Assembly (NCBI GenBank): GCA_000482145.1
Contig: AUXH01000233.1
Coordinates: 1-26,595, forward strand
DNA length: 26,595 nt
DNA from: Strigomonas culicis
Taxonomy: Eukaryota; Euglenozoa; Kinetoplastea; Trypanosomatida; Trypanosomatidae
Direction: 5' to 3'
Part shown: positions 9,608 through 17,861 of the stretch, one piece after another
Layout: every line of letters starts with the position of its first letter
Numbering within the stretch: position 1 is the first letter of the stretch
Program-made: the position numbers and the translations under genes
The notes under the pieces: model-generated
What the model saw: the letters and a program-made list of their open reading frames with translations, nothing else
The model's database searches: none
What the model was told of the DNA's origin: nothing

Positions 9608-10258
9608 TTAAGCAGAGTCAGAAGCAACGCCAACCTGTGCTGCGCGAAGTACACGGTTTTTGATAGTGTAGCCATCCTTGAGAACATGGGAAATGTGCTC
9701 GTGCGGAGACGTGTCCGTGACGGAAGTCTGCACAAGAGCGTCGTGGATATTAGGATCAAACTTCGTCCCTAGAGTGACGTTCATCTTTTCGATACCATGC
9801 TTGCTCATATTCTTCAGCAGCACCTTGGACGATAATTTCATTCCAGTGAAAATGGACTTGAGCTGCTTGTTTTGCTCCAATTCTTCAGGAGGAACCGTGT
9901 TAAAGGCTTCAATTCCCTTTTCCAGTGTGTCAGCCACCTCAAGCATATCCTTCCCGAATGAGGTGATGCCATAAAGCTTGGCCTTCTCCACATCCTCGCG
10001 ACCAATGCGTCTTGCATTCTCGGCCTCCGCAGCGCGATAGAGGACCTCCTTGCGCAGTTCATCGATAAGCTTTTTGGAGTCCTCCAGCTCCTTCTGAACC
10101 TTGTTGAATACCTCTTCAGAGACCACCTCGGCCACTTCCTCTTTAGGGGCTTCCTTGTTTTCAGTCTTCTCAGCGGAGCACCACATGCGCGACGTGCTGA
10201 TTGCGGAAAGACTTGCGCGAGCAACCAGAGACGAGCCACGGAATGTGAACGCACGCAT
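9608..10258 (-). CDS. Mitochondrial GrpE co-chaperone (Mge1-like)
   Basis: The protein is 216 residues from ATG 10258. Residues 1-30 look like a mitochondrial presequence. Residues 45-125 form the long helix with YRAAEAENARR and FGKDMLEVADTLEKGI, the GrpE signature. The C-terminal beta domain has FDPNIHDAL (167-175, equivalent to DPxxHEA) and DGYTIKNRVLRAAQVGV. It is the nucleotide-exchange factor of mitochondrial Hsp70, working in protein import and folding and, in trypanosomatids, kinetoplast DNA upkeep. The frame is open 15 codons upstream only via a TTG, so the ATG is preferred. A divergent paralogue lies immediately downstream. Alignment of the two shows this copy is the more canonical. 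Confidence 0.95.
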   Translation of the reverse strand: MRAFTFRGSSLVARASLSAISTSRMWCSAEKTENKEAPKEEVAEVVSEEVFNKVQKELEDSKKLIDELRKEVLYRAAEAENARRIGREDVEKAKLYGITSFGKDMLEVADTLEKGIEAFNTVPPEELEQNKQLKSIFTGMKLSSKVLLKNMSKHGIEKMNVTLGTKFDPNIHDALVQTSVTDTSPHEHISHVLKDGYTIKNRVLRAAQVGVASDSA

Positions 10259-10528
10259 TATAACGACAAATGAGGAGTACTTGTCTGTTATGAACGAAAA
10301 CAAATAATAATAATAAACACTAAAAAAATCTTTTTGAAATGATAAGCGAAGAAGAAAGGAAAGAGGAGGCGAAGAGAGAAGAAAGGGAAATCAAGTGCAA
10401 TCAAAAGAAGCCAGTTCAAAAGAAAAAGAAGGATATGCATATGTTTGTATATACTAATACACCCTAAGTTACATCTCGGTAGAAGCGGATCACTCTTGGT
10501 TTTTTTTTTTTGTAAATGTAAACTGTGA

Positions 10529-11374
10529 TTAAGGTGGTAACAGCAAATCCAACTCTCCCATTTCAACCGGTGTTAGCCATGATTCTTTTCGCAGAAAGCA
10601 CCAAGCGAAACGAAAATGCTGTTTTTGATCTTTAGAAATAAAGTCGGCATTTTTTATGCCGATGTCGTTTCGTTTCATGAAAGCTGGAATCGAACTCAGA
10701 AATGCATAGTTGACTGCTTGAAGAGAAATATCGTTGAAAAGCGGTGTTCGAACTTTAGTTTGCATGTTGATGAGAGCTATGTTCACAGAAATTCCTCGGC
10801 AATTATACTGGGGCCTGTGGTACGGAATAATTGGTGGCTCATCATCCTGTTCCGCACCTATTCTCTTTAAAGCCTCTATCTTTAAGATACTCTTTTTTCC
10901 TCCCGGTTCCGCGAATACCACACTTCCTTCGAACGCGATTCCACTCGTTATGTTACCACACGTTTCAAAAAAATCGGCAATTGGGATGCAAAGATTTCCA
11001 TGACCTTTTACTTCTGCTAAAAGGCTACCACCGTCTTCTGAATGATCCATTATTTTCAAAACATATATGCCTCCCACGCCAGGTTCAAGTGACCAACGAA
11101 GTTCTAGTTTCCGCAACTCACGGAGAAACTGTAGCCAATTATCCATATACAATGGCTTTTGAACAAAGTCATATTTTTCAAAGCACATGTTCTTTGCATC
11201 AATGTCCAGCATGGACTTTGGCAAAGCCTCAACCATTTCAGTAGCATTTTTTTCCTCCCCACGGCGTCTTCTGCCAAAAACAGGAACTGTTTGTGCCGCA
11301 GGTAACCCTCCCTTGGGGCCTACAATTAAAGACCTGGCCTCTCGAAAAATATGGCTAGTGAAAAAGCGCCGCAT
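10529..11374 (-). CDS. Conserved-looking mitochondrial protein, function unknown
   Basis: The protein is 281 residues from ATG 11374. MRRFFTSHIFREARSL is a typical trypanosomatid-style mitochondrial presequence: basic, Phe/Ser-rich and without acids at the start. The mature part has a beta-rich middle (LRWSLEPGVGGIYVLKI, LLAEVKGHGNLCIPI, SGIAFEGSVVF). It ends in a helical segment containing FRFAWCFLRKES. I recognise no catalytic motif. The alternation of strands suggests a compact globular domain, possibly nucleic-acid binding given its mitochondrial neighbours, but nothing proves this. Codon use and frame integrity support a real gene. Confidence 0.78.
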   Translation of the reverse strand: MRRFFTSHIFREARSLIVGPKGGLPAAQTVPVFGRRRRGEEKNATEMVEALPKSMLDIDAKNMCFEKYDFVQKPLYMDNWLQFLRELRKLELRWSLEPGVGGIYVLKIMDHSEDGGSLLAEVKGHGNLCIPIADFFETCGNITSGIAFEGSVVFAEPGGKKSILKIEALKRIGAEQDDEPPIIPYHRPQYNCRGISVNIALINMQTKVRTPLFNDISLQAVNYAFLSSIPAFMKRNDIGIKNADFISKDQKQHFRFAWCFLRKESWLTPVEMGELDLLLPP

Positions 11375-11645
11375 GTTTTATACCTGTAAAACCATAATGG
11401 ATAAAAAGAAAAGGCGAGGAAGAAAAAGATAGGTTCAAAATGTATTAAGATACATCCACCAGTATGTACTCACGAGAATAATACAGAACAATATCTCATT
11501 GTCATTTGTCATCCAAAAAAAAAAAAGAAGGACAAAAACTACGACAAATTAATGGCTTTTATCACATTTCTGGTTCGGTGAACGATGAAAAAAAAATAAT
11601 GATAAAGAAAGAAAAAAAACTGTTGGAAAAACGAACAGCAAACGT

Positions 11646-12032
11646 CTAAGCCAGAAACTTTGCGCCAAAAAAGAAACCAGATGTAAATCCAGCAGCGTTC
11701 GGCAAGCCACGGCTCAACCACTTCATTCCTTTTTTAAAAAGGATCTTTATATCGTTCATGTCAAGTTTTCCATCGCCATTCTGGTCGGCCACTTTTTTGA
11801 AGGCTTCACCGATTGCTGTCCAGTTGATTTTAATGAAACCCACGTAAGCAAGAGCTTGAAGACCAACGAAGCACATACCCGCTCTGTACAATGCATCCGA
11901 TGTCAACCGCCGTGCCGCAACGCCAACGGCAGCACCCAAAACAGTGCTGATACCGAACTCTCGCACATAAATGGAGGTACTGGTACTTTCGTCCTTGGAC
12001 TCAGAAGAAGTATCGTCTTTCTTGGTAGACAT
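11646..12032 (-). CDS. FUN14-family membrane protein with EF-hand loop
   Basis: The protein is 128 residues from ATG 12030-12032. A Ser/Asp/Lys-rich N-terminal tail (1-20) precedes a small-residue hydrophobic segment (ISTVLGAAVGVAA, 28-40), a second hydrophobic helix (51-67) and a C-terminal GFTSGFFFGAKF (115-126), the signature ending of FUN14 proteins. Between helices two and three lies DQNGDGKLDMND (83-94), a complete calcium-binding EF-hand loop with acidic residues at positions 1, 5, 9 and 12 and Asn at 3. FUN14 proteins sit in the mitochondrial outer membrane, where human FUNDC1 acts in mitophagy and ER contact. It is the first gene of the leftward cluster. The family call is strong; calcium control is inferred. 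Confidence 0.88.
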   Translation of the reverse strand: MSTKKDDTSSESKDESTSTSIYVREFGISTVLGAAVGVAARRLTSDALYRAGMCFVGLQALAYVGFIKINWTAIGEAFKKVADQNGDGKLDMNDIKILFKKGMKWLSRGLPNAAGFTSGFFFGAKFLA

Positions 12033-12538
12033 TAGTTCAATAGGAAAAAAAACTAAAGAAACAGCTATATTGTATGTTTAAGTAAGAATAAATAATTGAA
12101 GAGAAGGGGAAATTCAAATGGCACATATCTGAGAAGAAACAATAGACACTTACCAAAAAGGAACAACTGGTCGCTAAATATATTTATAACACCACAATAA
12201 CACACAACCCACCCCTTACTTGAACACAATCACATCTCATATTTACACAAACCTTATACTCAACAATCACAATAACCAAGAAGAGCGCCCCGTTCAAATG
12301 CCGTCGAGCCCACCCGCTTTGACACTTTGCGCACAGAACGACCAACTAGGCGGGGGGCCGGCGGGGGCCCCATCGCCCGCCCCCATCCAAGGGTCGGGGC
12401 CTCGGGAGCGAGACCAGGAGCCGGCCTCATAGCGGAAATACACACACGCATGTGCGCAGGCACGCCACCGGGCGGGGGGGGGTGGGCACCCCGCCCCGGG
12501 CCGACGGCGCCCCCACGACTTTTTCCAAAAAGCCGACG

Positions 12539-12555
12539 CCCCACCCCCCCACCCC
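12539..12555 (-). promoter_or_regulatory. G-run cluster on the minus strand
   Basis: The minus strand reads G4-T-G7-T-G4. With the G7 run split it meets a four-tract quadruplex pattern. It lies within the leftward side of the switch region. Confidence 0.45.
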
Positions 12556-13019
12556 TTTCCACCGCCGGGGAGGCCTCATATCAACAGCGAAAAATTGACA
12601 ACCGCCACAGCCACAACAACGGGAAAAAAACAGAGCACCAGCAAGCCCCCTAATTAGCGAGGAGTGACCACCAGTCAAAGAGGGCAATGAACACCAAGAG
12701 GGGAAAAAAAAACACCACCGCCCCGCATACCTGAGTAAACCGCCAACCGCCACCTGAGAAAAGGCGCCTTGTTTTTCAAAAAGCAGTTTTCCCCACGCCA
12801 ACGCAAAGGCTTCGAATGTGGGGAGGCATCCCTCCTTTCCGCGGACCATGCTGTGCTAAGCACCGTTGGGTCTGTAAGAAAACAAATGCGGAAACGAAAA
12901 CAAAACTGCTCTGTCAAAGGCAAAACGATAGCCCGACTATGAATGTATGAAGAAGAATTCATGAGGAGATTGCTTTCGATCCCCTTCCCTTTTTTTTCGC
13001 ATCCATGGTGTTTGGGGCA

Positions 13020-13039
13020 CCCCACCCACCCACACCCCC
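13020..13039 (-). promoter_or_regulatory. Potential G-quadruplex on the minus strand
   Basis: The minus strand reads G5-TGT-G3-T-G3-T-G4, four tracts with loops of 3, 1 and 1 bases. This is a canonical quadruplex motif on the coding strand of the leftward cluster. Confidence 0.6.
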
Positions 13040-13192
13040 TCCATCCACCAGCCCGGGCGGGGGCCCATACAAACAAACGCCCCCACAACGCAATGGTCTG
13101 TAAAAAGGCTGGCCCCCCCCAACGCCCTTCAATCGGAAAGAGGCCCCTCCCCTTTTCCAGAAAATGAAAATGGGGCCTAAATACACAGCCAG

Positions 13193-13204
13193 CCCCCCCC
13201 CCCC
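13193..13204. repeat. C12 homopolymer
   Basis: Twelve consecutive C on the plus strand. A C8 run lies at 13113-13120. Both are G-runs on the minus strand. Confidence 0.9.
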
Positions 13205-13721
13205 AGCAAAGGGGCGGATTTCAACACGACCAACAAAGCCCCTAACAAAAACATGACCGCACGAATGGAGACAAGAACGAGGAAAGGAAAGTAGAAACAA
13301 AAACAACCATCATTGCGTTGTTTGGTCCGATCGCTTCGCTAAACTGAACGGCGTCCGTTCTTGTGAAAAGGCGCCGCTCTCGGGGTCCGTCCCGGCGGGG
13401 GGAAAGGGGCGCGGTATCGAGGAGGGGAGGTCGCCAAAGGGCGCCTGGGTTTTGCTCGGGATACCCCGCTGCGCCCGCCCCAAAAGGGCCCGACCCGGCC
13501 GACGAGACCAGAAGACGAACAAAAGGCTCCAAACAAGCGAGCGCGGGCTTTTTTTTTCTCTTGGTGGCGGGGCTTCGTCGCTTATTGTTGCGTGTCGTTA
13601 TTTCCGCGGTGGCCCGCCGTCGCCTTCGATGATGGAAACCATCGCGGTGGTTGAAAGGGCCCGGGGCGCGTACTCGGCGCCGTCGCCCCGTTTCACGAAA
13701 AAGGGGCATTTACACCTCTTT

Positions 13722-13739
13722 AAAGCAACTTGTTGCTTT
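13722..13739. repeat. Short perfect inverted repeat
   Basis: AAAGCAAC and GTTGCTTT face each other across a two-base loop inside the GT-rich right side of the switch region. No T-tract follows that would make it a clear terminator, so its role is unknown. Confidence 0.5.
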
Positions 13740-14203
13740 GAGAGGGGGTTTGTTGCTTTTATACGAGTACGCTTGTGGGCGCTTGGCCTCCACTCGGGGT
13801 TGTCTTACAAGAAAAAGAATCGTGACGCAAAGGCATTTTTATGCTGATGTGTAAAGAAATTTGAAGTGGTCTCTTTTTTTATGAGCCCGCGAATAAAATG
13901 GAATTGACGGAGGAGAGGAAGGGAATGATGTCTGACGAAGAGAGTTCTATATGATCGACTGTGCGGTGTGTTGTTTTATCGCTTGGCCCCTCTCTTCCTA
14001 CGATAAAGGAAGCTTTTTTCGAAAATCCATCCCGCCCACCCCTGCGCCCTTCCACGACAGGGATCCTTGAGTTTCGAGAAGAGAAAGGACCTCTTTCTCG
14101 CACATCGCATGAGGCACAAGAATTAGTATACTTTTTTTTTATCACTGATGTTAAAGGTAAATTCATTAAGAAAAAAAAACTCTTCTCTTCTCCTTTCACG
14201 CCC

Positions 14204-14220
14204 CTTCTGCATTGCAGAAG
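14204..14220. repeat. Short perfect inverted repeat
   Basis: CTTCTGCA and TGCAGAAG are separated by one base. It lies in otherwise featureless sequence between the GT-rich zone and the tRNA genes. Confidence 0.45.
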
Positions 14221-14747
14221 AGTGAATCAGAGAAAAGTGTAACATGAACGCATTTCTGTTATTTTTCTGTTAAACGTCTAGAACAAGAAAAAAAGGAAAA
14301 GTGGGTTTCATTCACTAGTGCTTGAAGCGGATGTACTTTTTGCTCTCCAAAACTATTGAATACAGCATTCCTGCTTAACACCAAGGGTTTTCATCAGTCC
14401 ACAGTAGCTTCCCCTCTTCCCGCAACACAGACTCAAGAAAGCCACAATGCGAACCCTCACGTGCAGGGGGGCTCGTAAGAAATCCACCCCAGCCCTCGTC
14501 TCCCCGCGCCCAGCCCCGCTGCGACAGAAAAATGAGGCACGGTGCTCTGAAAAAGGCGGGGCCCAGAGGAGAAACGGCTACAAAAATGAGAATTCTGGGA
14601 GAAAAGGGAGGTGCATTCCTTTTCCGAGTGAGTGCACAGTTTTCTTCTTCATCTCTGTAGGGGGCTTAACTTATCGGTGCCTCAATAAAAAAAAAGAAAA
14701 AAAGAAATTGATGAAAAGCCCACCGTCGTATTGGGCTGAAGAAGTGG

Positions 14748-14752
14748 AAAAA
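14748..14752 (-). terminator. Pol III terminator of tRNA-Gly
   Basis: On the minus strand a T5 run begins a few bases after the tRNA 3' end, as required for RNA polymerase III termination. Confidence 0.8.
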
Positions 14753-14755
14753 GTT

Positions 14756-14826
14756 TGCGCAGTCCGGGAATCGAACCCGGGCCTCCCGCGTGGCAGGCGA
14801 GAATTCTACCACTAGACCAACTGCGC
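14756..14826 (-). tRNA. tRNA-Gly (anticodon GCC)
   Basis: The minus strand folds into a full cloverleaf of 71 bases. The acceptor stem is GCGCAGT with ACTGCGC and discriminator A. The D-arm is built around GGTCTAGTGGTAGAAT. The anticodon stem CTCGC/GCGGG has one G-U pair, with loop CTGCCAC giving anticodon GCC. The T-arm is CCGGGTTCGATTCCCGG. A-box (TGGTCTAGTGG) and B-box (GGTTCGATTCC) promoter elements are intact. It is transcribed leftward, opposite to the protein genes on its right. Confidence 0.97.
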
Positions 14827-14876
14827 CTGTTCTTGGGAAACAGGTAAAGGTTAGTGGGTACGGAGTTGCAGCAAGC

Positions 14877-14880
14877 AAAA
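14877..14880 (-). terminator. Pol III terminator of tRNA-Pro
   Basis: A T4 run on the minus strand directly follows the discriminator base of the tRNA. Four T is the minimum usual length. Confidence 0.7.
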
Positions 14881-14952
14881 GGGTCCAGCCGGGAATTGAA
14901 CCCGGGACCTCTCCCACCCTAAGGGAGAATCATGCCACTAGACTACTGGACC
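14881..14952 (-). tRNA. tRNA-Pro (anticodon AGG)
   Basis: The minus strand folds into a full cloverleaf of 72 bases. The acceptor stem is GGTCCAG with CTGGACC and discriminator C, which is usual for eukaryotic tRNA-Pro. The anticodon stem is CTCCC/GGGAG with loop TTAGGGT, giving anticodon AGG (A34 would be edited to inosine). The T-arm is CCGGGTTCAATTCCCGG. A-box and B-box sequences are intact. It lies 54 bases upstream of tRNA-Gly in the same orientation, each with its own T-run. Confidence 0.97.
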
Positions 14953-15124
14953 TTCTGTTCCTCGGCGCATCCATTTGAGGCTTGTTGCAGTTCCTCCCTA
15001 CTTCCTCTAGCACCCAGCTTTTTGGAGAGGAATGGATGGGCGAGGTCTCAGGGGCCAAGGCGGTAAGGTACGCTGAGGGTTCTCAAGCAATCGTCAACTA
15101 TTGCGCTTTTGGGGGTTTCCTGCT

Positions 15125-15157
15125 GGGTTTTGGGGGCTTTGGGGGGTGCTGGGTGGG
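15125..15157 (+). promoter_or_regulatory. Potential G-quadruplex 1, rightward side
   Basis: The plus strand reads G3-TTTT-G5-CTTT-G6-TGCT-G3-T-G3, five tracts with loops of four or fewer. A further G5 lies at 15111-15115. It lies 0.43-0.47 kb upstream of the CDC16 start codon. Confidence 0.7.
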
Positions 15158-15202
15158 TCGCCCTCGAGGCACTTTATGCCCCTTTCCCAGCGGTGCGCGC
15201 GC

Positions 15203-15223
15203 GGGGTCGGGGGCGGGGGAGGG
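15203..15223 (+). promoter_or_regulatory. Potential G-quadruplex 2, rightward side
   Basis: The plus strand reads G4-TC-G5-C-G5-A-G3, four tracts with loops of 2, 1 and 1. Such short loops favour a very stable quadruplex. Confidence 0.7.
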
Positions 15224-15315
15224 CCTTCACTTTCTGTGAGGGGTGGCCCCCGCCCCCCTCTGCGCCCATGATCCCAGGGGGGCTCTGGGCTTCTGGGATA
15301 GTGTCAAGCGGCGAT

Positions 15316-15336
15316 GGGGATGAGGGCTGGGGTGGG
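15316..15336 (+). promoter_or_regulatory. Potential G-quadruplex 3, rightward side
   Basis: The plus strand reads G4-ATGA-G3-CT-G4-T-G3. It is the third such motif within about 230 bases. Confidence 0.65.
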
Positions 15337-15540
15337 CCGCCTTTTCACTTCTTTCCCGCGCTATTGCATCCGGGTGCCTTGTTGTGAAACTACATTACCT
15401 TTTGTGTGTGAGCGATTTCCGTTGACAAGCATTAATCTGCAAACAGCAAATATGTTCCATGCTTTTTTCTTTTTGTCAGCTGCGCTGTTTCGTCTCAATT
15501 ATTCACTTTTTAAAACTACAATTGTTTATTATTCATGTCT

Positions 15541-15579
15541 GTTTTCCTTCCGCCTTTTTCCTGTTCTTGGTTAGTTTAG
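15541..15579 (+). promoter_or_regulatory. Predicted spliced-leader acceptor of CDC16
   Basis: A strong pyrimidine tract (15541-15568) is followed by AG at 15573-15574 and again at 15578-15579. This is 12-17 bases before the ATG at 15591, which supports that start over the earlier in-frame ATG at 15459. Confidence 0.65.
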
Positions 15580-15590
15580 TTTTCTTATCA

Positions 15591-17228
15591 ATGTCAACCT
15601 CAATACAAACACTAAAATCCAATGCGGTTCGGCTCTTAGATCAAGGGCAACCCAGCAGTGCATTGCCACTGGCCGATATACTATGCGAGCTCCAACCGAA
15701 TACCGAATCACAGCTGCTGCGCGCTAGCGTTTTAATGGAAGTTCGAGACTATGACGGTGTTCTGAGGGCTGTGAAGTCTGTAATTAAAAATGACCCTGTG
15801 AATGATAAGGCTATATTTTTGGGCATGAAGGCTTCATTTGAATTGGCAGACGTTAAAGAATGCAGCCGGTTTGCAGAACAGCTTCACAATTTGAACGAGG
15901 GGAATGTGAATGCCATGTGCTACATAGGAAAATGTGCGGAGCTGTCCGGGGACACCGAAAAAGCTGTGAAAAGTTACCAAAGTGCTTTAAAGGTGGATCC
16001 ATTTTGCGGTGAAGCGATTGATTCTCTCATTGATCGACGTCTTCTAGATGCTGCTGCACTGAATGCCGTGATTGATTCTTTAACACTTCCCGTAGAGGCA
16101 GAGGCACTCCGCTCTAGCTATAAGGCTCGTATCAATTCGACATCGGATTGCACTGAAGTACAAGTGGGATTACCACGCAAGTTGGTTTTATTGCAAAATG
16201 CTCGTGCAGAGCATGAAAAAAACAATCTGCGTCAGGCACTTTCTCTTACCACTGAGCTTCTACAATACGAACCGTATGACAGAGATGCAGTTTGCCTACA
16301 TCTGAGCATCTTGGTTGACATGAAAGCTTCACCCAAGCTGTTTGAAATGGCACACTTTCTTTCAAAAAGCAAGGCACATGCGGAGCTTGCAGTTTACGCA
16401 ATTGGGTGCTTTTATTTTTCACTTTCCAATTTCGAACGTGCTGGACGGTATTTCAGCCGTGCTACAGAACTGGATTGCTTTTTTTCCGAAGCCTGGATTG
16501 CTTATGGCCACTGTTATGCTAAACTCGAGGAAGGCGAGCAAGCTCTCAATGTCTATCGACGTTCCATGAGCTTTTTCCCGGGCCTTCACAGCTGTGCAGT
16601 GTACGTAGGAATGCAGTATAGTCGGATCCATCAGTGGCCCATTGCCATGTGCTTTCTAGAAGAAGCATTGAAAAAGTCTCCCAACGACACGCTTGTGCTA
16701 AATGAAATTGGTGTACTCTACGCACGTACGCAAAAGTTGAACGAGGCATTGCACTTTTTCCGCGAAGCATTTAATAATTTGAGCAATCCGGAGAATCCAT
16801 CTGAACATAGAGACTGCATTGTATTTAATTTAGCCACGATGCTACGCAAGCTGGGCGAATTTAATGAAGCCATTAGTTACTACACTGAGTATGTGCGATG
16901 CAGGCCCAATGCCAGCCATGGATACTGTGCACTAGGTTTCACTTTTCACCTTGCTGGCAGTATTAAGCTTGCGATTGCAAATTATCACACTGCTTTGAGT
17001 ATTAAAAATGATTCATTTTGTCGTGATATGTTAGATCGCGCACTTGCCGCTGATTTTGGCCAAAACGTTGGTGGTAATAGTTGGGGACAGGAACGAACAT
17101 ATGGTTCTGTTTCACCTGCTGATGTTTCCTTCTCAACAGTTTCTCGCACTTTGCGCTCTGAGTCCACAGTTGAGGAAAGTACATTTGCCTCACCTCGACC
17201 GAGTGTGGGAAGAAGTTTGAATTTTTAG
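15591..17228 (+). CDS. CDC16: Anaphase-promoting complex subunit CDC16/APC6 (TPR protein)
   Basis: The protein is 545 residues, close to the family length. It is built almost wholly of TPR repeats: an N-terminal set (about 5-160), a less regular middle, and a well-kept C-terminal superhelix (about 265-480). The latter contains IGCFYFSLSNFERAGRYF, SEAWIAYGHCYA and ALGFTFHLAGSIKLAI. These match the CDC16 pattern (GCYY...A-RYLSKAT, AWIAYGHSFA, the late A-x-GY-x-H-x-x-G) better than CDC23 or CDC27. The Ser/Thr-rich tail (about 480-545) may be phosphorylated. CDC16 is a scaffold of the APC/C ubiquitin ligase that drives exit from mitosis. The N-terminal 44 in-frame codons before the chosen ATG are hydrophobic UTR translation. 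It is the first protein gene of the rightward cluster. Confidence 0.9.
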   Translation: MSTSIQTLKSNAVRLLDQGQPSSALPLADILCELQPNTESQLLRASVLMEVRDYDGVLRAVKSVIKNDPVNDKAIFLGMKASFELADVKECSRFAEQLHNLNEGNVNAMCYIGKCAELSGDTEKAVKSYQSALKVDPFCGEAIDSLIDRRLLDAAALNAVIDSLTLPVEAEALRSSYKARINSTSDCTEVQVGLPRKLVLLQNARAEHEKNNLRQALSLTTELLQYEPYDRDAVCLHLSILVDMKASPKLFEMAHFLSKSKAHAELAVYAIGCFYFSLSNFERAGRYFSRATELDCFFSEAWIAYGHCYAKLEEGEQALNVYRRSMSFFPGLHSCAVYVGMQYSRIHQWPIAMCFLEEALKKSPNDTLVLNEIGVLYARTQKLNEALHFFREAFNNLSNPENPSEHRDCIVFNLATMLRKLGEFNEAISYYTEYVRCRPNASHGYCALGFTFHLAGSIKLAIANYHTALSIKNDSFCRDMLDRALAADFGQNVGGNSWGQERTYGSVSPADVSFSTVSRTLRSESTVEESTFASPRPSVGRSLNF

Positions 17229-17861
17229 ATTTTTTTTTTAGATCTTATATACACATATGTATACATAAATGTATATCAATATATATTTATATATTTATAT
17301 AGAATGAAATGTACTCTTTTACCCCTTTCTCTTAAGAAGTGCAGTTTTTTTTTTCACTTGTTATTCATCACGTAGTTTCTTATAATTAAAACAATAAGGC
17401 TTATTGACAAGCAAATCCTTTGCGAATCTATTATATGTACATATAAATATATATTCTAATACTAGATAGGGTGCATCTAAGGCTGTAACGCAACGGAGTA
17501 TAAAGCGCAATGCGGTTTCCTTTCTCCCCCTCCCCCCTTTTCCTTTAAAAAAGCAATTGTTGAGTAGTAATTGCAAAGCCACTGATAATTATAAACAACA
17601 ATAATTGTAGTAAATACTGCCGTTACCATTATTAATAAGAGCATTAAGAGTAACAAAACAACACAAACACCAACAACAATATAATAGTATTATCATTAAT
17701 TTTGGTATTAGTATTAATTACATCTACAATACTGCAACATTATTTTCATACTTGTTTTAGCACATTTAACCTTTGTGTGTACACTCTGTCATCTAGGAGA
17801 TATATATTTATATAAAAAAGATAATTTCTAGTTTTGAACTGCATACAACTACCATACAAAT
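17229..17861. other. AT-rich intergenic region, no supported gene
   Basis: This starts with a nearly pure A/T tract of alternating TA/CA steps (about 17,245-17,300), with a second, shorter one at about 17,430-17,460. It continues with A/C- and A/T-rich sequence. Candidate splice acceptor for the next gene: TTCTAG ending near 17,831. Minus-strand frame 17,361-17,582 is low in coding character. Confidence 0.55.
17245..17301. repeat. Alternating TA-rich tract
   Basis: About 55 bases composed almost only of TATA, ACATATG and TATATTTA steps lie just after the CDC16 stop codon, in its probable 3' UTR. Confidence 0.6.

Larger units (their letters stand above)
12033..15590. other. Divergent strand-switch region (likely Pol II initiation zone)
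   Basis: Genes to the left are all on the minus strand and genes to the right all on the plus strand, so this is a divergent switch. From about 12,300 to 13,310 the plus strand is A- and C-rich (minus strand G/T-rich). From about 13,540 to 13,860 the plus strand becomes G/T-rich. No protein gene is supported; long frames here are GC-driven and have biased low-complexity translations. In trypanosomatids such regions carry dispersed Pol II start sites marked by histone variants; GT-rich DNA is reported to drive this in T. brucei. Two tRNA genes lie inside it. Confidence 0.85.

Noticed and set aside
12260..13709. Several overlapping minus-strand frames of 60-155 codons in the GC-rich switch region
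   Set aside because: Translations are Gly/Pro/Arg-rich and low-complexity, overlap each other in several frames, and match the base bias of the region. None has a recognisable motif.
14953..15110. Possible Pol III small RNA (U-snRNA or 7SL type) divergent from tRNA-Pro
   Set aside because: Trypanosomatids often place such genes about 100 bases from a divergent tRNA. I could not recognise conserved U2, U3, U6 or 7SL sequence, or a suitable T-run terminator here.
13452..15387. Plus-strand frames between the pivot and CDC16
   Set aside because: They overlap each other, one crosses tRNA-Gly and another tRNA-Pro, and their translations have no coherent domain.
15459..15590. N-terminal hydrophobic extension of CDC16, possible signal anchor
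   Set aside because: It precedes the AG acceptor at 15573-15579 and is translated from the pyrimidine-rich splice region, so it is unlikely to be in the mature mRNA.
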